DNA from: Roridomyces roridus
Taxonomy: Eukaryota > Basidiomycota > Agaricomycetes > Agaricales > Mycenaceae
Length of the DNA stretch: 64,000 nt
NCBI GenBank assembly: GCA_029378245.1
Contig: JARKIF010000012.1
Span: forward strand, 1,860,001-1,924,000
Direction of reading: 5' to 3'
Shown: in pieces, positions 1 to 11,992 of the stretch
How the letters are laid out: the number at the start of each line of letters is the position of its first letter
Numbering within the stretch: the stretch's first letter is position 1
Program-made: the position numbers and the translations under genes
The notes under the pieces: generated by a model
Databases searched by the model: none
The model's input: the letters and a program-made list of their open reading frames with translations, nothing else
What the model was told of the DNA's origin: nothing

Positions 1-1093
1 GCAGAGGTCATTGCGAGAGATGGAATGGATGGGATGGATGGATGAGCGATCGACCCTTTTATACGCTACGCCGCCGAGAGTCTATAAGCGACCGGTTAAA
101 AGGCGCAAGGGCCAACAAAGAGCTGTGCAATACATATATTCCCAAATAGGCAAAAACTCCTCGCGCGTCGCGGCATTGCTGAGCAAGCACGAGCGGCCTC
201 ATAATCATGATGAGCGAGGGTAATTATAAAGGAGTAGTATACGTAGCTCCTTCCGACTTGAAAGCTTTAAAAAAGAACGGGATTCAAAATAGTTGACACC
301 CAATGCAAACCTGTTGTATATGCAGGCAGGGCATGAGGCCGGGTATGTATTGCGTGTTGATTCCGAGAACTTCGGATCACGGCGAAACTGGCCGAAATCC
401 ATCGATGACCGTGACTGGATGAGTCAACGACGTTCCAACTTCCATCCTCACCGGATGCGCTGAATAATGAGAACTTGAAGGAGTCATAAAAATTCTGAAT
501 TCATCAGACCAGTCACGCACCTCCGCCTCCTCCATCGCCGGGATGCCGTGATAGCTTCTCCCGTGGCTTGGCGCCCTACCCCGAGGCTCAGCGCCCAGCG
601 AACCTACGTCGGAGAAGAGCACGATCCGAGGCTAAACGTCTCCTCGAACCGCGCGCACGTGGGCGGGCTGCCGCGGATGTCTTGCAACTTGCCTGGATGT
701 CGAGGCAGCCGAATTGAGAATTGTACGATTTGGAGGTGGCAACTTGGATGCGTCGGGTGGTGACTTGGTTCGACGCCGAGACCGGCTTTTGGCAGTGTTT
801 CTGTAGCTGTTGCCCCGCATCCTGACTCCCGAGAATGACATGGTATCCTTTCTGTGACTCGAGTTTTTTTCGACTATCTCAAAGCCTAGTGAGCAAAATT
901 TTCAGGAGAACAAGGTAACTGTGTGAGCGCCAGTCACGCGTGCGAGGGCGTCAGTGGAAGCCATCGCACGGAAGAGATAATTGAGCGAGTGATTTATATT
1001 CACACTTCCGTGTTTTTGGACTCGGACTGCGAATGTTCGGATGAGAAGACGCTTGCGAAGGTTTGCATAATATCTGCATTCAGCGTACATGTA

Positions 1094-3176
1094 CTAAACA
1101 AAAGGCACATTCAGCACCCAATGCTCCACGATAGACTTGACGAGCGCCGGTTGGTCCCGAGCCACCTAAGACATAATCGATTCTCTCTTCAGTACAGAAC
1201 CGCAAGAAAAAAGAAAGGAAAAGAGCGACGCACGAAATGACCCCCTCCTCGAACCAAAATATACGTCATATCACCCGCACCCTCGCCGACTACGCGCACC
1301 GTGGCTGCGTCTTCGGACCAAGGGACGTCTGGCGCGCGGAGGAAGGATTCTTGGAATGGTGATTGAATGAGTTTGAGCTATCGCAATTATTTATGAGAAA
1401 AACAAGCAAAGACGTCTTGGAATGGAGGACGAACAAAGGAAAGGACACCCCGCCAGGCACAGTTGGCATCCTGCTCTCCGACGTAGTCTGCATAGAATGA
1501 GCTGGGGGAGGGTGACCCGCATACTGGAACGACTCACGCAATAACCGAATCCCAGCAGCCAGGAGGGGCTGGTACAACAAATGCGCTGCTTGAATTCTGC
1601 GAAAAAAGATATCAGCGAAAGACATGATGAAACTCGGAACACACGTACTTGTCGCCATATTGAACAAACTCCTGGTACACTTGATCGCTCAGGATGGTGT
1701 AATTAACCTGCGCCGGGATGCCCAGCGCATCCCTGACATCCGGCCGCCGGAAAAACTGATCTGCCCATCCAAACGATGGGGGGAGACATCCCATTGGGTC
1801 TTTACTGTAACACTTGGTCAAGTCAGCGTACTAGAATGGCAAAACAAACAAAACAAGAAACACACCTTCTTCCTCACATCCACGATCACCGTCCCATGCG
1901 CATCCCCCATCTCAATCGCACTGCACGCCGTGTGCGCCGCGACATGCCTCTCGACAATCCACCCCGGGCCTTGCATCGCCAGCTGGATGCTGTCAAGGCA
2001 CCTCGGCAGGACCTCGAATAACTCTGCGCAAGTGGACGCGTTGTACATGTCCGGCACGTCGTAGCACCGTGTTTGGAGCATCCAGCGATAATACGACGCC
2101 GCATCCTATTGTTGTTAGATATGCGTATATGGGAATCGTGCGGAGACTCACCGATACGGGGTTGCTAACCATCATAGACTCGAGATTGATATGCACCGCT
2201 CCTGCACGGAGAGCAAGGTTCTGCTCGTGGATAACGGTGGCAATGTGGGGAATGTAGATTCCGCCGTAGGAGCCTCCGGAAAGGACGAATTGATTGCTGT
2301 AACGAATTAGAATGGTCTTGAGGGAAGGAGATGAAGCATACCCAATCAGGTGCGGGAACAAACGATAGAACTTTTGCAGAAAGTCGTAGACGTCGATGGC
2401 GGCGCTGCGGCTGTTGTTGACGTGGGTTCCGTATGAGAATCCCACTCCGATGGGCTAGACGGAATGAGAGGTGAATGCATAAGGAAGGGATTACATACAT
2501 GGTCGAGTGCAATCAGATTGAAGCTCTCTATGATCAAGCCTCAGTGCGGAAGGGGGAGTGCGAGTATGCTTACCCGTCCACCGATTGGGATTGAGCATCG
2601 TCCCGTTTTCCACGATCAAGCAGGGTCCTTGAGCAAACATCGGGTTTAGCATCCCACTCGTCCCAGGTCCGCCACCAATAGTCAGTCTGAATGACTTGAA
2701 TTGAGTTCCAGGCCTCGAGGGAGGAGATGCCCTACATAACAGGCGCATTTTGAGGGTCGTGCTCTGCTTCAAAGTACCTGCCCGCAATAAATAGCCGAAG
2801 AACAGCCAAATTGGATTCAGACGCACCAGAAGAACGCTCGCTTGGGCTCGTCTTCCGTGTCTCCCCTTAGCCCCACATGCCCGGCATGCGATACTATGCC
2901 TGGAGGGCAGATACCGCTCTCCTCCCCCACGCGGGTGACGTTGGCGTAAAAAACCCCCGCTGCAACCTGTGCGGTCCGCCACGTGAAGAAACTGTAGGCC
3001 ACCCAGGAGAGGACGAGCACAGATCCGATGAGCCAGCGGGTGCGGGTTCCAGTTTCCCTCCGAGTGCGTCCGACTCCTCGCCGTCGGGGAATGACGTCGA
3101 TGTCGGGGAGGTATTGCAGTGGCTGGAAGGCTTGCTGAGGGAGCAGCGGGGACAGCGGTGTGGCCTTTGTCGACAT
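1094..3176 (-). CDS. Membrane-anchored serine carboxypeptidase-like protein (peptidase family S10)
   Basis: Multi-exon gene. S10 enzymes remove C-terminal residues from peptides with a Ser-Asp-His triad. The chosen start (ATG at 3174-3176) gives a cytosolic N-tail followed by one hydrophobic segment (WLIGSVLVLSWVAYSFF), so a type II anchor is predicted rather than a cleaved signal peptide. Next come HAGHVGLRGDT, TIGGGPGTSG, the nucleophile motif GGSYGG (near 2270), then EQDANCAW with the triad Asp and GGGHF with the triad His. Splicing a GTGAGT..GCAG intron near 1490-1550 joins GIRLL to HYVGEQDANCAW. A GTGCGT..CTTAG intron before the last exon restores GGGHF-VARDQP and the end LNVPFV. The usual Glu before the nucleophile (GESY) is Gly here. 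Family call is firm; some inner exon borders are not resolved. Confidence 0.85.
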
Positions 3177-3467
3177 CGTGACCGTCAAAGGACAAAGCGC
3201 GTGTACTCTTATCGGGAATGCTGCGGCGCAGCGCTGAGCGACCTCGTGGTCCTGCATCATTGATGAGTCGGGCGGCGTCCGGCGGCTTGGCTTGTTATGC
3301 TGCGCCTAGTAGGCGCCAGTACCCCGAGAAAGTTCCCAGCAACATGCGAAGCGTTAGAGGACAAGTAAGCAGCTGCAGAGGTGGATGATGGCACGGACTC
3401 GGAAACACCGGTAACCAAGCACGGCCAAGCACCGGCCATCAAACCCCTCTTGTCTCCGACCACCACC

Positions 3468-4284
3468 ATGGCTCTGCAACCCAGTCTTCGTGGCTTAGTT
3501 ATCGCAGGCACTCTTGACTCTCCTCACACCCTCGATATCTTTTGTGAGTCATCCCAGCCTCCCTCAGCGGCGACGCTGAGATTGTCAGTGGACTATGTCT
3601 GTCCTTTCAGGTGAGCGTACTTCCTCGACGATCTTGAGCATCCTTTTATCCGGAACCCAGTGCAAAGATCGCGCGTGCTATGGACAGCGTCCTAGTTCCT
3701 CTCCTCGGCCCTGGCGGCAAGTACCACGGCAAAGTCAAAGCGATCTTTCGACCTCAAGTCCAGCCATGGCACGCGTCTTCGACCTACGTCCATGAGGTAT
3801 GTCGTCATCCCTTTCTACCTGATTCACCCATTTACCTCTTTCAAGGCCGGTATCGCAGTTGCCCGTGCCTCCCCCGAATCATTCTGGGCCTTCTCCCTCG
3901 AACTCTTCCGCCGCCAGGAGGAGTACTTTGACTCTGCCGTCGAGAAAAAGACCCCATCGCAGATCCGCTCAAGCCTTGCATCTCTCGCGGCAGGGATACT
4001 CCCCCCGAAGGCGGCTCTAGTGGTCGCGGACCTCATCGCCCTGGCGGGGCCCGGGAACGGCGGCACAGCGGTGTCCAACGATCTCAAGTACACTAGTGCG
4101 TGCCAAATGTCATCATCTAGATTCCGACGAGGCTGACAAAATACGGACAGTCAAATTCGCTCGCCAGAATGGCATTCATGTCTCGCCGACGGTGCTCTGG
4201 GATGGGCTGATTGCGAACGAAATTTCCAGCTCGTGGGCCGAGAAGGAGTGGACCGAGTTCCTCACCGCCAAGGTTGCTCTCTAA
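3468..4284 (+). CDS. DsbA-like thioredoxin-fold protein, about 205 aa
   Basis: Five exons can be joined cleanly: 3468-3543, 3589-3610, 3661-3796, 3846-4095 and 4151-4284. The second is a micro-exon of 22 nt that carries most of the motif FLDYVCPFSAKIA. This is the thioredoxin-like strand with a CPFS active-site-type turn (one Cys only), as in DsbA/GST-kappa-like proteins. The C-terminal half holds NGIHVSPTVLWDG, the cis-Pro region of the fold. The start ATG sits in a good context (CACCATGG). Such fungal proteins are predicted oxidoreductases of unknown substrate; with a single Cys, a glutathione-linked role is more likely than disulfide exchange (inference). It is divergent from the S10 gene, with about 290 bp between the starts. 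Confidence 0.75.
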
Positions 4285-5420
4285 AGAAATGTATTTCGTA
4301 TCATCCTCACAATCATCTTGCCATACACGTATCTCGTGACCTTCTAAAGAGTCGGACCCCGACAATGATTCCCTCGAGGCGCTCTCCCAAATCAGCATCC
4401 TGGGTGCCCTATTCGTCTCCATCAGCATCTCTGCCCTGCTAGTCTGACCCTGGATCTATCTCCGCCTACTCTTCCTTCCCCTTTTGTTCCTGTCGATGTC
4501 CTTCCGGCTTTTCCGCAGGGAACCCAACACTCGGTTATGCAATGTTCCCGCACCTCTTCGCCGCATCTGACTGCATTCTCCTCGCGGACGTACAACGCCA
4601 ACTCCGACTGTTAGCATATATTCAGTCGATCGAAAGCACACTACCCCGAAGAATAGGCTGGGGAATCGCACTCTTCACGCCTTGGGCTGGGTGCACGAAT
4701 CCGAATCCGAATCCGAATCCGCCTCGCCCACCCGCGACCATCCCTGTTGTCTAGAGTCAGATCCAGACCCAGCTCGCCAATCTTTATGAACTCTCTTCGA
4801 GGCGGTCGGTCAACTTCCTTCAATATGCGCTATAACCCCTCATAACCCCTCTCTGTCTGCCGGTGGACCGAGTCTCGGTCTCGGTGATAAACCACCGTCT
4901 CCGTAACCATCGGGTCTTCCCTCCGTATATGGGCTCCCTTCCCTCTCCTGGGCCTGGTGCGTGCCTAATTTCCGGGGCTGCAGTTGGCGCCAGACCATGC
5001 GCCGGGTGAGAACAACCCCTGCTGTCTTGGACAACTAACTGACTGACTAACAAACAGTTCTTCTCCACGCACGGAACGTTCAGGCTTCTGGCATTCAAAG
5101 CCCCGTTAACGCGCCTCTGCATGCATACACGCACGCAGCGTTCCTCATTCCCGCCGTAAATACACTACCTGGCGGATTGCATGGCCCTGAGGCGCGCTTC
5201 GCTTCTTTTTATTGCGACTCTCGGCTATTACTCCTTATATTCAAAGAAGAATTCGTTCAGGCATCGTCACTGGCGCGGCGCAATCGTAAATCACCACTCG
5301 GCGACGGGGGCGGAATCTTCTACAGTTTTCTTTTCTTTCTCGGTTCTAAGATTCGTGGTTCGCGGTCAGCCAGAATCCTTTCTTCATGAAGGGGTATTAG
5401 AAGAGGTATACGTATACATA
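4285..5420. other. Intergenic, no convincing gene
   Basis: No reading frame in this stretch joins to a recognisable domain on either strand. It holds a short hexanucleotide array (listed separately). Short open frames exist but have no consistent splice pattern. Confidence 0.5.
4696..4721. repeat. Hexanucleotide microsatellite (CGAATC)4
   Basis: Four perfect copies of CGAATC and a partial fifth are seen directly. Confidence 0.95.
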
Positions 5421-5830
5421 TAGTGCGGTGAGTGGGAGTTTTTTCACGTCGATTCTAGAAGGGAATTCGAAGCGCGCCACCGCAGTAAACCAGTGGCGCT
5501 GACTCCGAAGAATTCGGGGTGTGCGCGGGCCCTGGCGGGACGGACCATCTGCGGAGCATCTTCCTACTCACGAGACGAGAGATTATCTGCCGGTTCACAA
5601 AATTGTAGGCGCAAGTCTCACCCCGATGCCGAGGAACTGGTAGTGCGGTGGGTGGGAATTGTTTTCACGTTGATTCCAGAAGCGAAGAACGCCACCGCCG
5701 TCAACCAGTGGCACTAAATTCTGGGTGCGGGTCCTCGCGTGACGGAGCATCCTGCCCACGGGACGACAGATTGTCGGATTGGACTCGGAGGCGCAAGTCC
5801 TTTCTCACCCCGATCCCAAGGAACTGGCTA
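5421..5830 (+). repeat. Imperfect tandem duplication, two copies of about 220 and 190 bp
   Basis: Copy 1 (5421-5640) and copy 2 (5641 to about 5830) both begin TAGTGCGGTG(A/G)GTGGGA and share, in order, TTTTCACGT-GATTC, GCCACCGC, AACCAGTGGC, GGAGCATC, GGCGCAAGTC, TCTCACCCCGAT and GGAACTGG. The copies are clearly diverged, with small indels, so the duplication is old. No coding frame is preserved across both copies and the function is unknown. Confidence 0.8.
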
Positions 5831-7610
5831 TACGCACCCACGATGCGCGTCATGCCTTCAATTACAGTGAACCCCGTGCAACTCCTTGTCTACGAGAATC
5901 CCCGCGCGTCGGTGTCAGCGGAGAAAGCGGCGCTCCGCATCCGTCCGACGCTGGCACTGGCTGCTCCGGCTCATGCGACCATCGCGCTCCACAAACTTGA
6001 TGCAGAGACTCTGGAGGAACACGGCGATCAGGTATTGAATCATCCTGACAGCTAGGCTTCGGACGAAGACGCGGCGTGGAGTCCAGGTCCTGAATAATCC
6101 AACTCATCCTCCACACGCTTCTCCGTGCACGGCGTTTTCCATGGTTTTCACACTCGCTGGCGGTTTCAGAATCAAGGCTTCGCGGGTAGAAGCCGGCGGC
6201 AGCAGGGAAATCAGGTACTGCCAGGCTATTCTTGTTTTTAGTCTCACGAGAATCGGATGGAAATTTTTTGGGGAGGCCAGCGAGAGATGGGTGTTGTTGA
6301 CGCGGACGGACGGGCACGAGGTTGTCGTCGATGTGCTTACATGTACCGCGCGGTGGGCTTGGGCCGAGAGTGGACTTCACAGTCGAGAGTCGAGTCGAGA
6401 CCAAATGAATGAATGCTAAATAGGCAATAGCGCAGATCATTTAGCGGCTTGAAATCATTTTGGGGAGCAAGGACGGAGATAGACGGTGAGGCTGCAAAAG
6501 ATTCGAGATCATTCGACAACCAAGTCCGTCGAGTAGGAATCGTTGTTCCTGATGGAAAAACTTGCGGAGGACAAGTGAAGATGGATTTTGATAGTTGGGG
6601 ACTCAACTGTCTCGTCGCAACAAAGATGCAGGAGAAGAGAGAAGACCGATTTGTTTGGTCGCCAAATTTGACTAATTGCCAAATCAGGCGACATGCTCCT
6701 TCGAATTCCTTTCTACCACCATGTGCTACCCACCTGCGTCCACCTCGATAGACAATCTTTTTTCCTCGTTCCAAAGGGATCAGTAACAGCGCAAGATACT
6801 TACAGTTCCTCAAAAAAAAAAAACATGTTCGGACGATGGTCCGACGGGAGTTTCTTGTGGCGGCGGCCTCGTGAAAAGACGCATACGTCGGCCGAATAAA
6901 TGGGCCGCGAGTAGCTGGTCGTCCCACTTCTGGATCCTCGTACCAACTCTTGGCACACGAGGCGCGCCACCTCTTGCATGCACACTCGACCCATTCAGTG
7001 CATGATTCTCCGGGACAATGACGCCCGTTAGAAGTACGAATTCCTTGATGTGGCAACCGACGCGGAAGAGGTAGTACTCAGCCCCTTCTTCGTACAATTG
7101 ACAGAAAAGTCTGATGGTAGGCAAGGCTCTTAGTCGCAGTAAAACGCGGTCTTCGCGAGGAGTGACGTCTAGGCCGGAGTTGCACCGAGAGTTGCGGCCT
7201 TCTGACCTGCCGTACGGGAACGCCCGAGAAGCCATGGGGACACGCTGCACACTAGGATCGACGTCGAGGACGCTTATTGGGCCCTCAAAATCAAGATTGG
7301 TTCCGGACTCTGCTCTTGATGTGTGCGATGAATGTCCAGAATCCTAATCAAAAACCCAACCAGAGTTGCTTATCCTGCCCGAAACGTGCCCTTGGTCCGG
7401 ACTGTGACTCCGGTGCGAGCCGATGTCCTTATAAACCCGCGTTCCGTTTGGGTCGTAAATTAATTGGACGCCTCCGGCTCGTGTGTGTGAGAAGACCAGC
7501 TGGTGCTTCTCTGTCGGAAGTTTCGACCTCGGACATCTAGACCTGGATGCCCGGCCCAGGCCTAGACGTAACACTTCGGTCAATTTTTGGAGCACTGGCC
7601 TGTGACCAGA
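5831..7610. other. Region without a convincing gene
   Basis: A plus-strand frame near 5850-6053 and minus-strand frames at 6337-7056 and 6810-7250 are open for 70-240 codons. None shows a known motif, a signal peptide or a splice pattern that lengthens it. The 6810-7250 minus frame reads somewhat like protein (a run around LRALPTIRLFCQLYEEGAEYY) and may be a gene remnant. A poly-A tract lies at about 6816-6828. Confidence 0.35.
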
Positions 7611-7614
7611 ATCG

Positions 7615-7622
7615 TATATAAA
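7615..7622 (+). promoter_or_regulatory. TATA box candidate
   Basis: TATATAAA is followed, about 100 bp downstream, by a long C/T-rich leader and the ATG at 7726, the usual layout of a strong fungal promoter. The assignment to the downstream gene candidate is inference. Confidence 0.45.
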
Positions 7623-7725
7623 GGCCAAGCGATTATGGTCCCTGCATCGGTTTCAGCCAACGCCCCTCCCTCATCCGCAGCGCCTCGCACTTGCACTCTC
7701 CCCTCATCTCCGAGTCATTACCCTC

Positions 7726-8331
7726 ATGTGCTCTGCTACCACTCTCCCACACCCCATTGCTCGGCAGTCGGCCAAGCCCTGTCCACGCGACGTGTCCGTC
7801 CCGACGTCTACATACCGCGATGGCCCCCAATGCTGCCACTGCGGCTGGCGCGGCAACCACTCCACTCAATGTGTTTTTTATAATCCATCCACCTGCGTGA
7901 GGAGGTCACGGTGAGCCCCACATCACGATTGTCTCCTCCCTCTCGTTCCTAACAGTCTTCCCTATCATAGAACGACGACGCCGCGGCGTTGACATGTCCA
8001 CGTATCATCATGTTCATCATCCTCCCACATTGTGCGTCTTCCTTCTTTCCCTTTCGCCGCCGATCCTCCCATACTCAACGATTCTTGTATTTTACTCACA
8101 GATCTGCTTGATTTCTCCCTGCACGCACGCACGCACGCATACCACCACCACCCTCTCCCCCCTCTTCTCGCTCGCCATATTTTCGCCGCAATCTGTTTTG
8201 CTGTCATCCATCATATCTGTATTAATCACCATCTGTCGGTCGGCGGCGGCGGGCAGGATCTTGGCGCGGGCGTTGGCGGGGCCACACCACACATCATCAA
8301 AATTGTTTCATGTATGAGTAGTAGAGCTTGA
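7726..8331 (+). CDS. Hypothetical small Cys-rich protein (weak gene model)
   Basis: I do not recognise this protein. From the ATG at 7726 the frame contains a Cys/His-rich stretch (QCCHCGWRGNHSTQC). It can be carried through two fungal-type introns: a GTGAGG donor after the codons for STC with an ATAG acceptor near 7970, and GTGCGT..TTACTCACAG (about 8029-8102). The joined frame stays open to 8331 and ends with a His-rich then Gly-rich tail. The TATA box and C/T-rich leader upstream support transcription. The Cys/His spacing is not that of a standard CCHC knuckle. The (ACGC) array at 8121-8138 lies inside the last exon, which is a warning sign. It could be a non-coding or captured fragment. 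Confidence 0.3.
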
Positions 8332-8339
8332 CGCGCATA

Positions 8340-9560
8340 CAAAAAATGTACCCTACTGTACCACCTACATTGCATGCATTTCAACGCGTTTACTCGGGTC
8401 CAGAATTGGAAAATTTCCTGGTTTTCTCATGAGTCGTGGAGTCTGAGACGGGTGCTGTACCACTATAAGCTAATGATTGCGTTGCGGTTGGCGCAAGATC
8501 GGAGGCGTGGGTGTGGGTAAGCCCACAGGGGCTCGCGAAGGGTTGGTGGGAGCTGTGTGGGGCAAGTTTACGACAAGGCACGAACGATGTCGATGGAGCT
8601 CAATACGCGTGAGCAACAACTGCGCAGTCAGTTGACACCAGCGCAGAAAGAAGCTCTTCTAAATCTGATGAAATGGCATTCGGCTTGTCACTCACTGGTC
8701 GTCGGCGGTGTAAATGACAATCGGCGTTCTAGCCAGTAACCAGCTACGAGACTAAATCCACACACGCTCCGGGCAGATGTCGGTCGGCCTCCGGATGGGG
8801 AGGTTTCTCTGCTTCTTTTCCGTCTCAGATGACGAGCAATTATTGCCATCAGAGCCAGGGCGTTGTTCAAAAAGGGAACCCGGCATGTTTTAAAATCCCT
8901 TTGCGCTGTCAATCCGTGCGAAGTTCTGGTGAACAAGGGTCGTCGAACCTGGTTATACTCCATTTCAGGTCCATTTAGACGCTCCCGAAATTTCCTTCTG
9001 GCGACGTACCAAGCAAGTCTTTCCCACCGCGGCGCCTCCACACAACTCCCGAGCCACGCCACGCCCTCACCCAGGGACCCTGTCGACGTCCAGGCCTGAT
9101 AGGTAAACCTAACGTGATAGGTCCCTTGACAAGCTATTCAATTTTAGCCAGAGTGGGTACATACTGACCGGCGTTTGTCCCGCACTTCTCAACTCACCGA
9201 CCTCATGGAGACTGCGTGCTGTGTGATGCCCGGAAGTCGTTGAATTGGCTGAAAGCCGCAATTGCGATGTCTAACTGCTGACGCTGACGCACCACCTAGG
9301 TTCATTTCATCTATCCTGCTAGCCCCGATATCTCTCAAGAAAGCGTTATCGCCCGGAAGGAACATCGTGCGAATGTGGATTTCGAAGATGCGTTCCGGCG
9401 CATTGAAAAATTCCCTTTGCGGTGTCAATCAATGTAAGAAGGGTCGCAAGAAAGTGTCCCCCGCACCATGAATTCGGCGAGCGAGAACACTCTTTAGGAA
9501 CAAGCTGTTTCCATGAACTGGCGCTCCACACAACTTCCGCTTCAACTCTCCCGAAAGCGA
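8340..9560. other. Gene-poor region with a faint duplicated segment
   Basis: No gene is supported. Segments at about 8880-9060 and 9400-9570 share scattered blocks: AAA(A/T)TCCCTTTGCG(C/G)TGTCAATC at 8888 and 9407, and GGCGC(C)TCCACACAACT at about 9031 and 9521. This suggests an old, heavily eroded duplication. Confidence 0.35.
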
Positions 9561-9620
9561 GGTCTTTATCTGATAACAGCCACGCACCCGGGAACTTGAC
9601 GAAGTTGAATCTCAACTTAC

Positions 9621-9900
9621 CGGCCAGCGCGTGATCAGTGATCCTGCCCGTCGAATTTGCAGAACGCCGCGCCAGATGCCGGTGTTGGATATATAAATAA
9701 TTCCCAGGCTAAGGGAGTCGCTGCTGGGGCCGGCGCCGTTTCGGACATAGGCATACATCTGCTGTGAGCATCAATCAGCCCTCGGCGGCGGAAAATCATC
9801 ATCATCTCACCACGGCGGAGGCGGATACTCGGCTTGCATACAGGTCATGCGAGTGAGATCCAAAAAAAAGCTCAACTTGGTTCCCGACTCGTCGCATGTC
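9621..9900 (-). CDS. Possible exons of an unrecognised gene or gene remnant
   Basis: On the minus strand a frame reading QMYAYVRNGAGPSSDSLSLG and onward is open and bounded by plausible sites. There is a GTGAG..CTCACAG intron upstream (about 9755-9815) and a strong GTAAGT donor at about 9620. No downstream exon could be joined with confidence and no family is recognised. It could be the remains of a gene whose ends have decayed. Confidence 0.25.
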
Positions 9901-10208
9901 TAGTCAGGGTCGGGTATGAAACATGTAGGAGGAAACGAATCAGAGCCCACTTGTGACTGGTGGCCCGGGCTGAATGTGTTCCGTTCCGTTGTCTTCCCTG
10001 CGCGTGCACGCAAAAGCCTCCGAATAGTTGATGGCTTCGGTGCCACGGTACTATTAAGGGTCGTAAGGAAAGAGCTTCGACTCGGAGGATAGGATTTTCG
10101 TCTGTTGGCCGTTCAAGCTTACGATGACGTAGAGGAGAAAAGTACCGACCGCATGGCGCCCTTGCCGAGGGCTTTCTGGTCGAAGCAATTCCGCCGTTAA
10201 CTCCGAGC

Positions 10209-11002
10209 TCATGAGGATTGGAGCTCGAGTTCAGGAACAGGCGTGTCGATCGGAAGGTGGGGCCGGGAGCAAGTTCCGATGACGACCTGTTGACGGAGTT
10301 TACAACAGTGTTGAGTAAGTATGAGCTTACTTACCTTTCGCAGCATAGAAACGACGTCTTGAATCGACGCTGGACTCGTCACCTGACACGAGACTTGGAG
10401 TGGAAGCACCTGTGGTCTGGAGGTTCCCTTCACGACGTCAGTCAGTGCATCGCCAACGTTGCTTGAATTCCATTCACCATTCTCATCGAGCACCTACAGG
10501 CATTCCCCACGCACTGTGGAGCTCGTTTTCCTTTTTCTTCTTGCAGTCGTCACCGATGGAGCCTCCACAGTACATAATTACCGTCCACCATTCCGGGTGT
10601 CGCCGATCACGAGTCTGCGATGAGTTTTAGGGTTCTGAGGAAGACGGAAGTGAGGGAGGGAGGGAGGAAAGGAAAGGAGGGAGCTCACGTACGTAGCCAG
10701 TCCTCTTCCGCAGTCACTTCACCTTTACGATCAGGTGCCGCCGCCACTCTGGGAATCACCGCCAGGCGAAGCACGTACCCAGATATAGATAATAGCCTCC
10801 CAGACACTCGCGTGTGGAGCTGCGTTGGAACATTTTCACGTTTGGTGCGCGAAATGAAATGAAGATTGGCGGCAGGGGGCTGGAGGCGGATTTGGATTTG
10901 GAGCACTCGGCGCCTACATGGTGCCCTGGAGAAATTCATTCGTTCGTTTGCGATGATGAGAGAAACCTCACCCGAAACCCCACCCGAGTTCCTTGCCGGC
11001 AT
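10209..11002 (-). CDS. Unrecognised multi-exon gene (C-terminal exons clear, 5' end uncertain)
   Basis: The last two exons are well formed. A frame through TSPASIQDVVSMLRK ends at a strong GTAAGT donor, and the acceptor CAACAG leads to VVIGTCSRPHLP and the stop at 10209. Upstream, GCCTGTAG (about 10494) is an acceptor for the exon starting at VLDENGEWNSS. A further exon ending in EVTAEEDWLRT meets a GTGAGC donor near 10684. I do not recognise the protein, and the start at 11002 is only the first usable Met of that frame. Confidence 0.3.
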
Positions 11003-11132
11003 GCTTCCAAATTTTAATTAGTCCTGTGAAGTAAAGTCTCATCAACAACCGAACGGACTCGTGCTCACCAGTGGAGCATAAGAAGGTTCACAAGGATCCT
11101 CTCAGCCACCATATAAATGGATGAAGTCCCAA

Positions 11133-11604
11133 CGCTCAGCGAGCTGCGGGTACTCAGAAGTGGGCTGTGTTGCAATTGACTGACTCACCCTTAAAACAGA
11201 ATGTAGATCCGCTTGAGAGAATCGTCCACGAATTCCAGAACCTATCAGGATCACCGACACGGCATATACGCAATGCCGATCATGCCGACATCCAACAAGT
11301 ACGAGAATGCTCTGGGCTTGCTCTGGGCACGTAGGTAAATTGCGGCTGCCACAGAAACTCGGGGTACGGGAGCGCAAAGCCGGTACCGAGTGCGTTCCAG
11401 AGCTTGACCACAGCTGTCAGCTTGACAGCAAAGTCAACGATAACGGGCCGAAATCGACGAGCGTCCTAGAGCTGCAAGTGGGTCCAAAGTGGGTCGCAGA
11501 CCAGCCTCGACTTCGGCATACTTATCGAAGAGACCTAGCCCAGAGAAGAGGGGTGGTGGATGCGTACGCCGCGCAAGGATCGGGCAAGAAGAACGAAGTC
11601 GAGA
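11133..11604 (+). repeat. Dispersed repeat copy R1, left part (interrupted by the Helitron)
   Basis: Shares long blocks with R2 (22624-23302): GCTCAGCGAGCT, GTACGAGAATGCTCTGGGC, TGCGTTCCAGAGCTTGA, ACGATAACGGGC, GCAGACCAGCCTCGACTT, GAAGAGACCTAG-CCAGAGAAGA and ACGCCGCGCAAGG. The match stops at the A of 11604 and resumes after the Helitron at about 17932. No coding frame was found; it may be an old non-autonomous element. Confidence 0.8.
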
Positions 11605-11992
11605 TCCTAAACTAGAAAAGAGCGAAGACAGGCACAGCCCCAAGGGTCACGGGAAAGGTCACGAGACTTCGGTACCGAGGAATGATGGCCGCGGCCAAGT
11701 CAACCAACGTTATTCACTTGACGGCGGTTGGCGGCCGCTTCCACCGCCGGGGTTAACAATGCATAATGCATTAGCGCGCGCGTACTTACATGTAATGTAA
11801 TTAATTAAATTGTGCTCGAGGCTACCTTGAGGCTGCCTTGAGGCTTTGTCTGCCTTGCTTGCCTTTCCCCCCCATCTCCCTGCATCTGCTTTCACTGTAT
11901 GCTGTCTTTTTTTTGCCCTTTCCAAAGTACTCATATGATCCAGGAATTTCAATTGACCCCTGTCTTCTTCCTGGAGTTTCTAGGCTGTAGCC

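Noticed and set aside
6337..7056. 239-codon minus-strand frame
   Set aside because: No motif, odd composition, overlaps other frames, and no start or splice context supports it.
7820..7870. CCHC zinc knuckle (retroelement gag-like) in the frame QCCHCGWRGNHSTQC
   Set aside because: The spacing is CX2CX5HX3C, not CX2CX4HX4C, and no other retroelement domain lies nearby.
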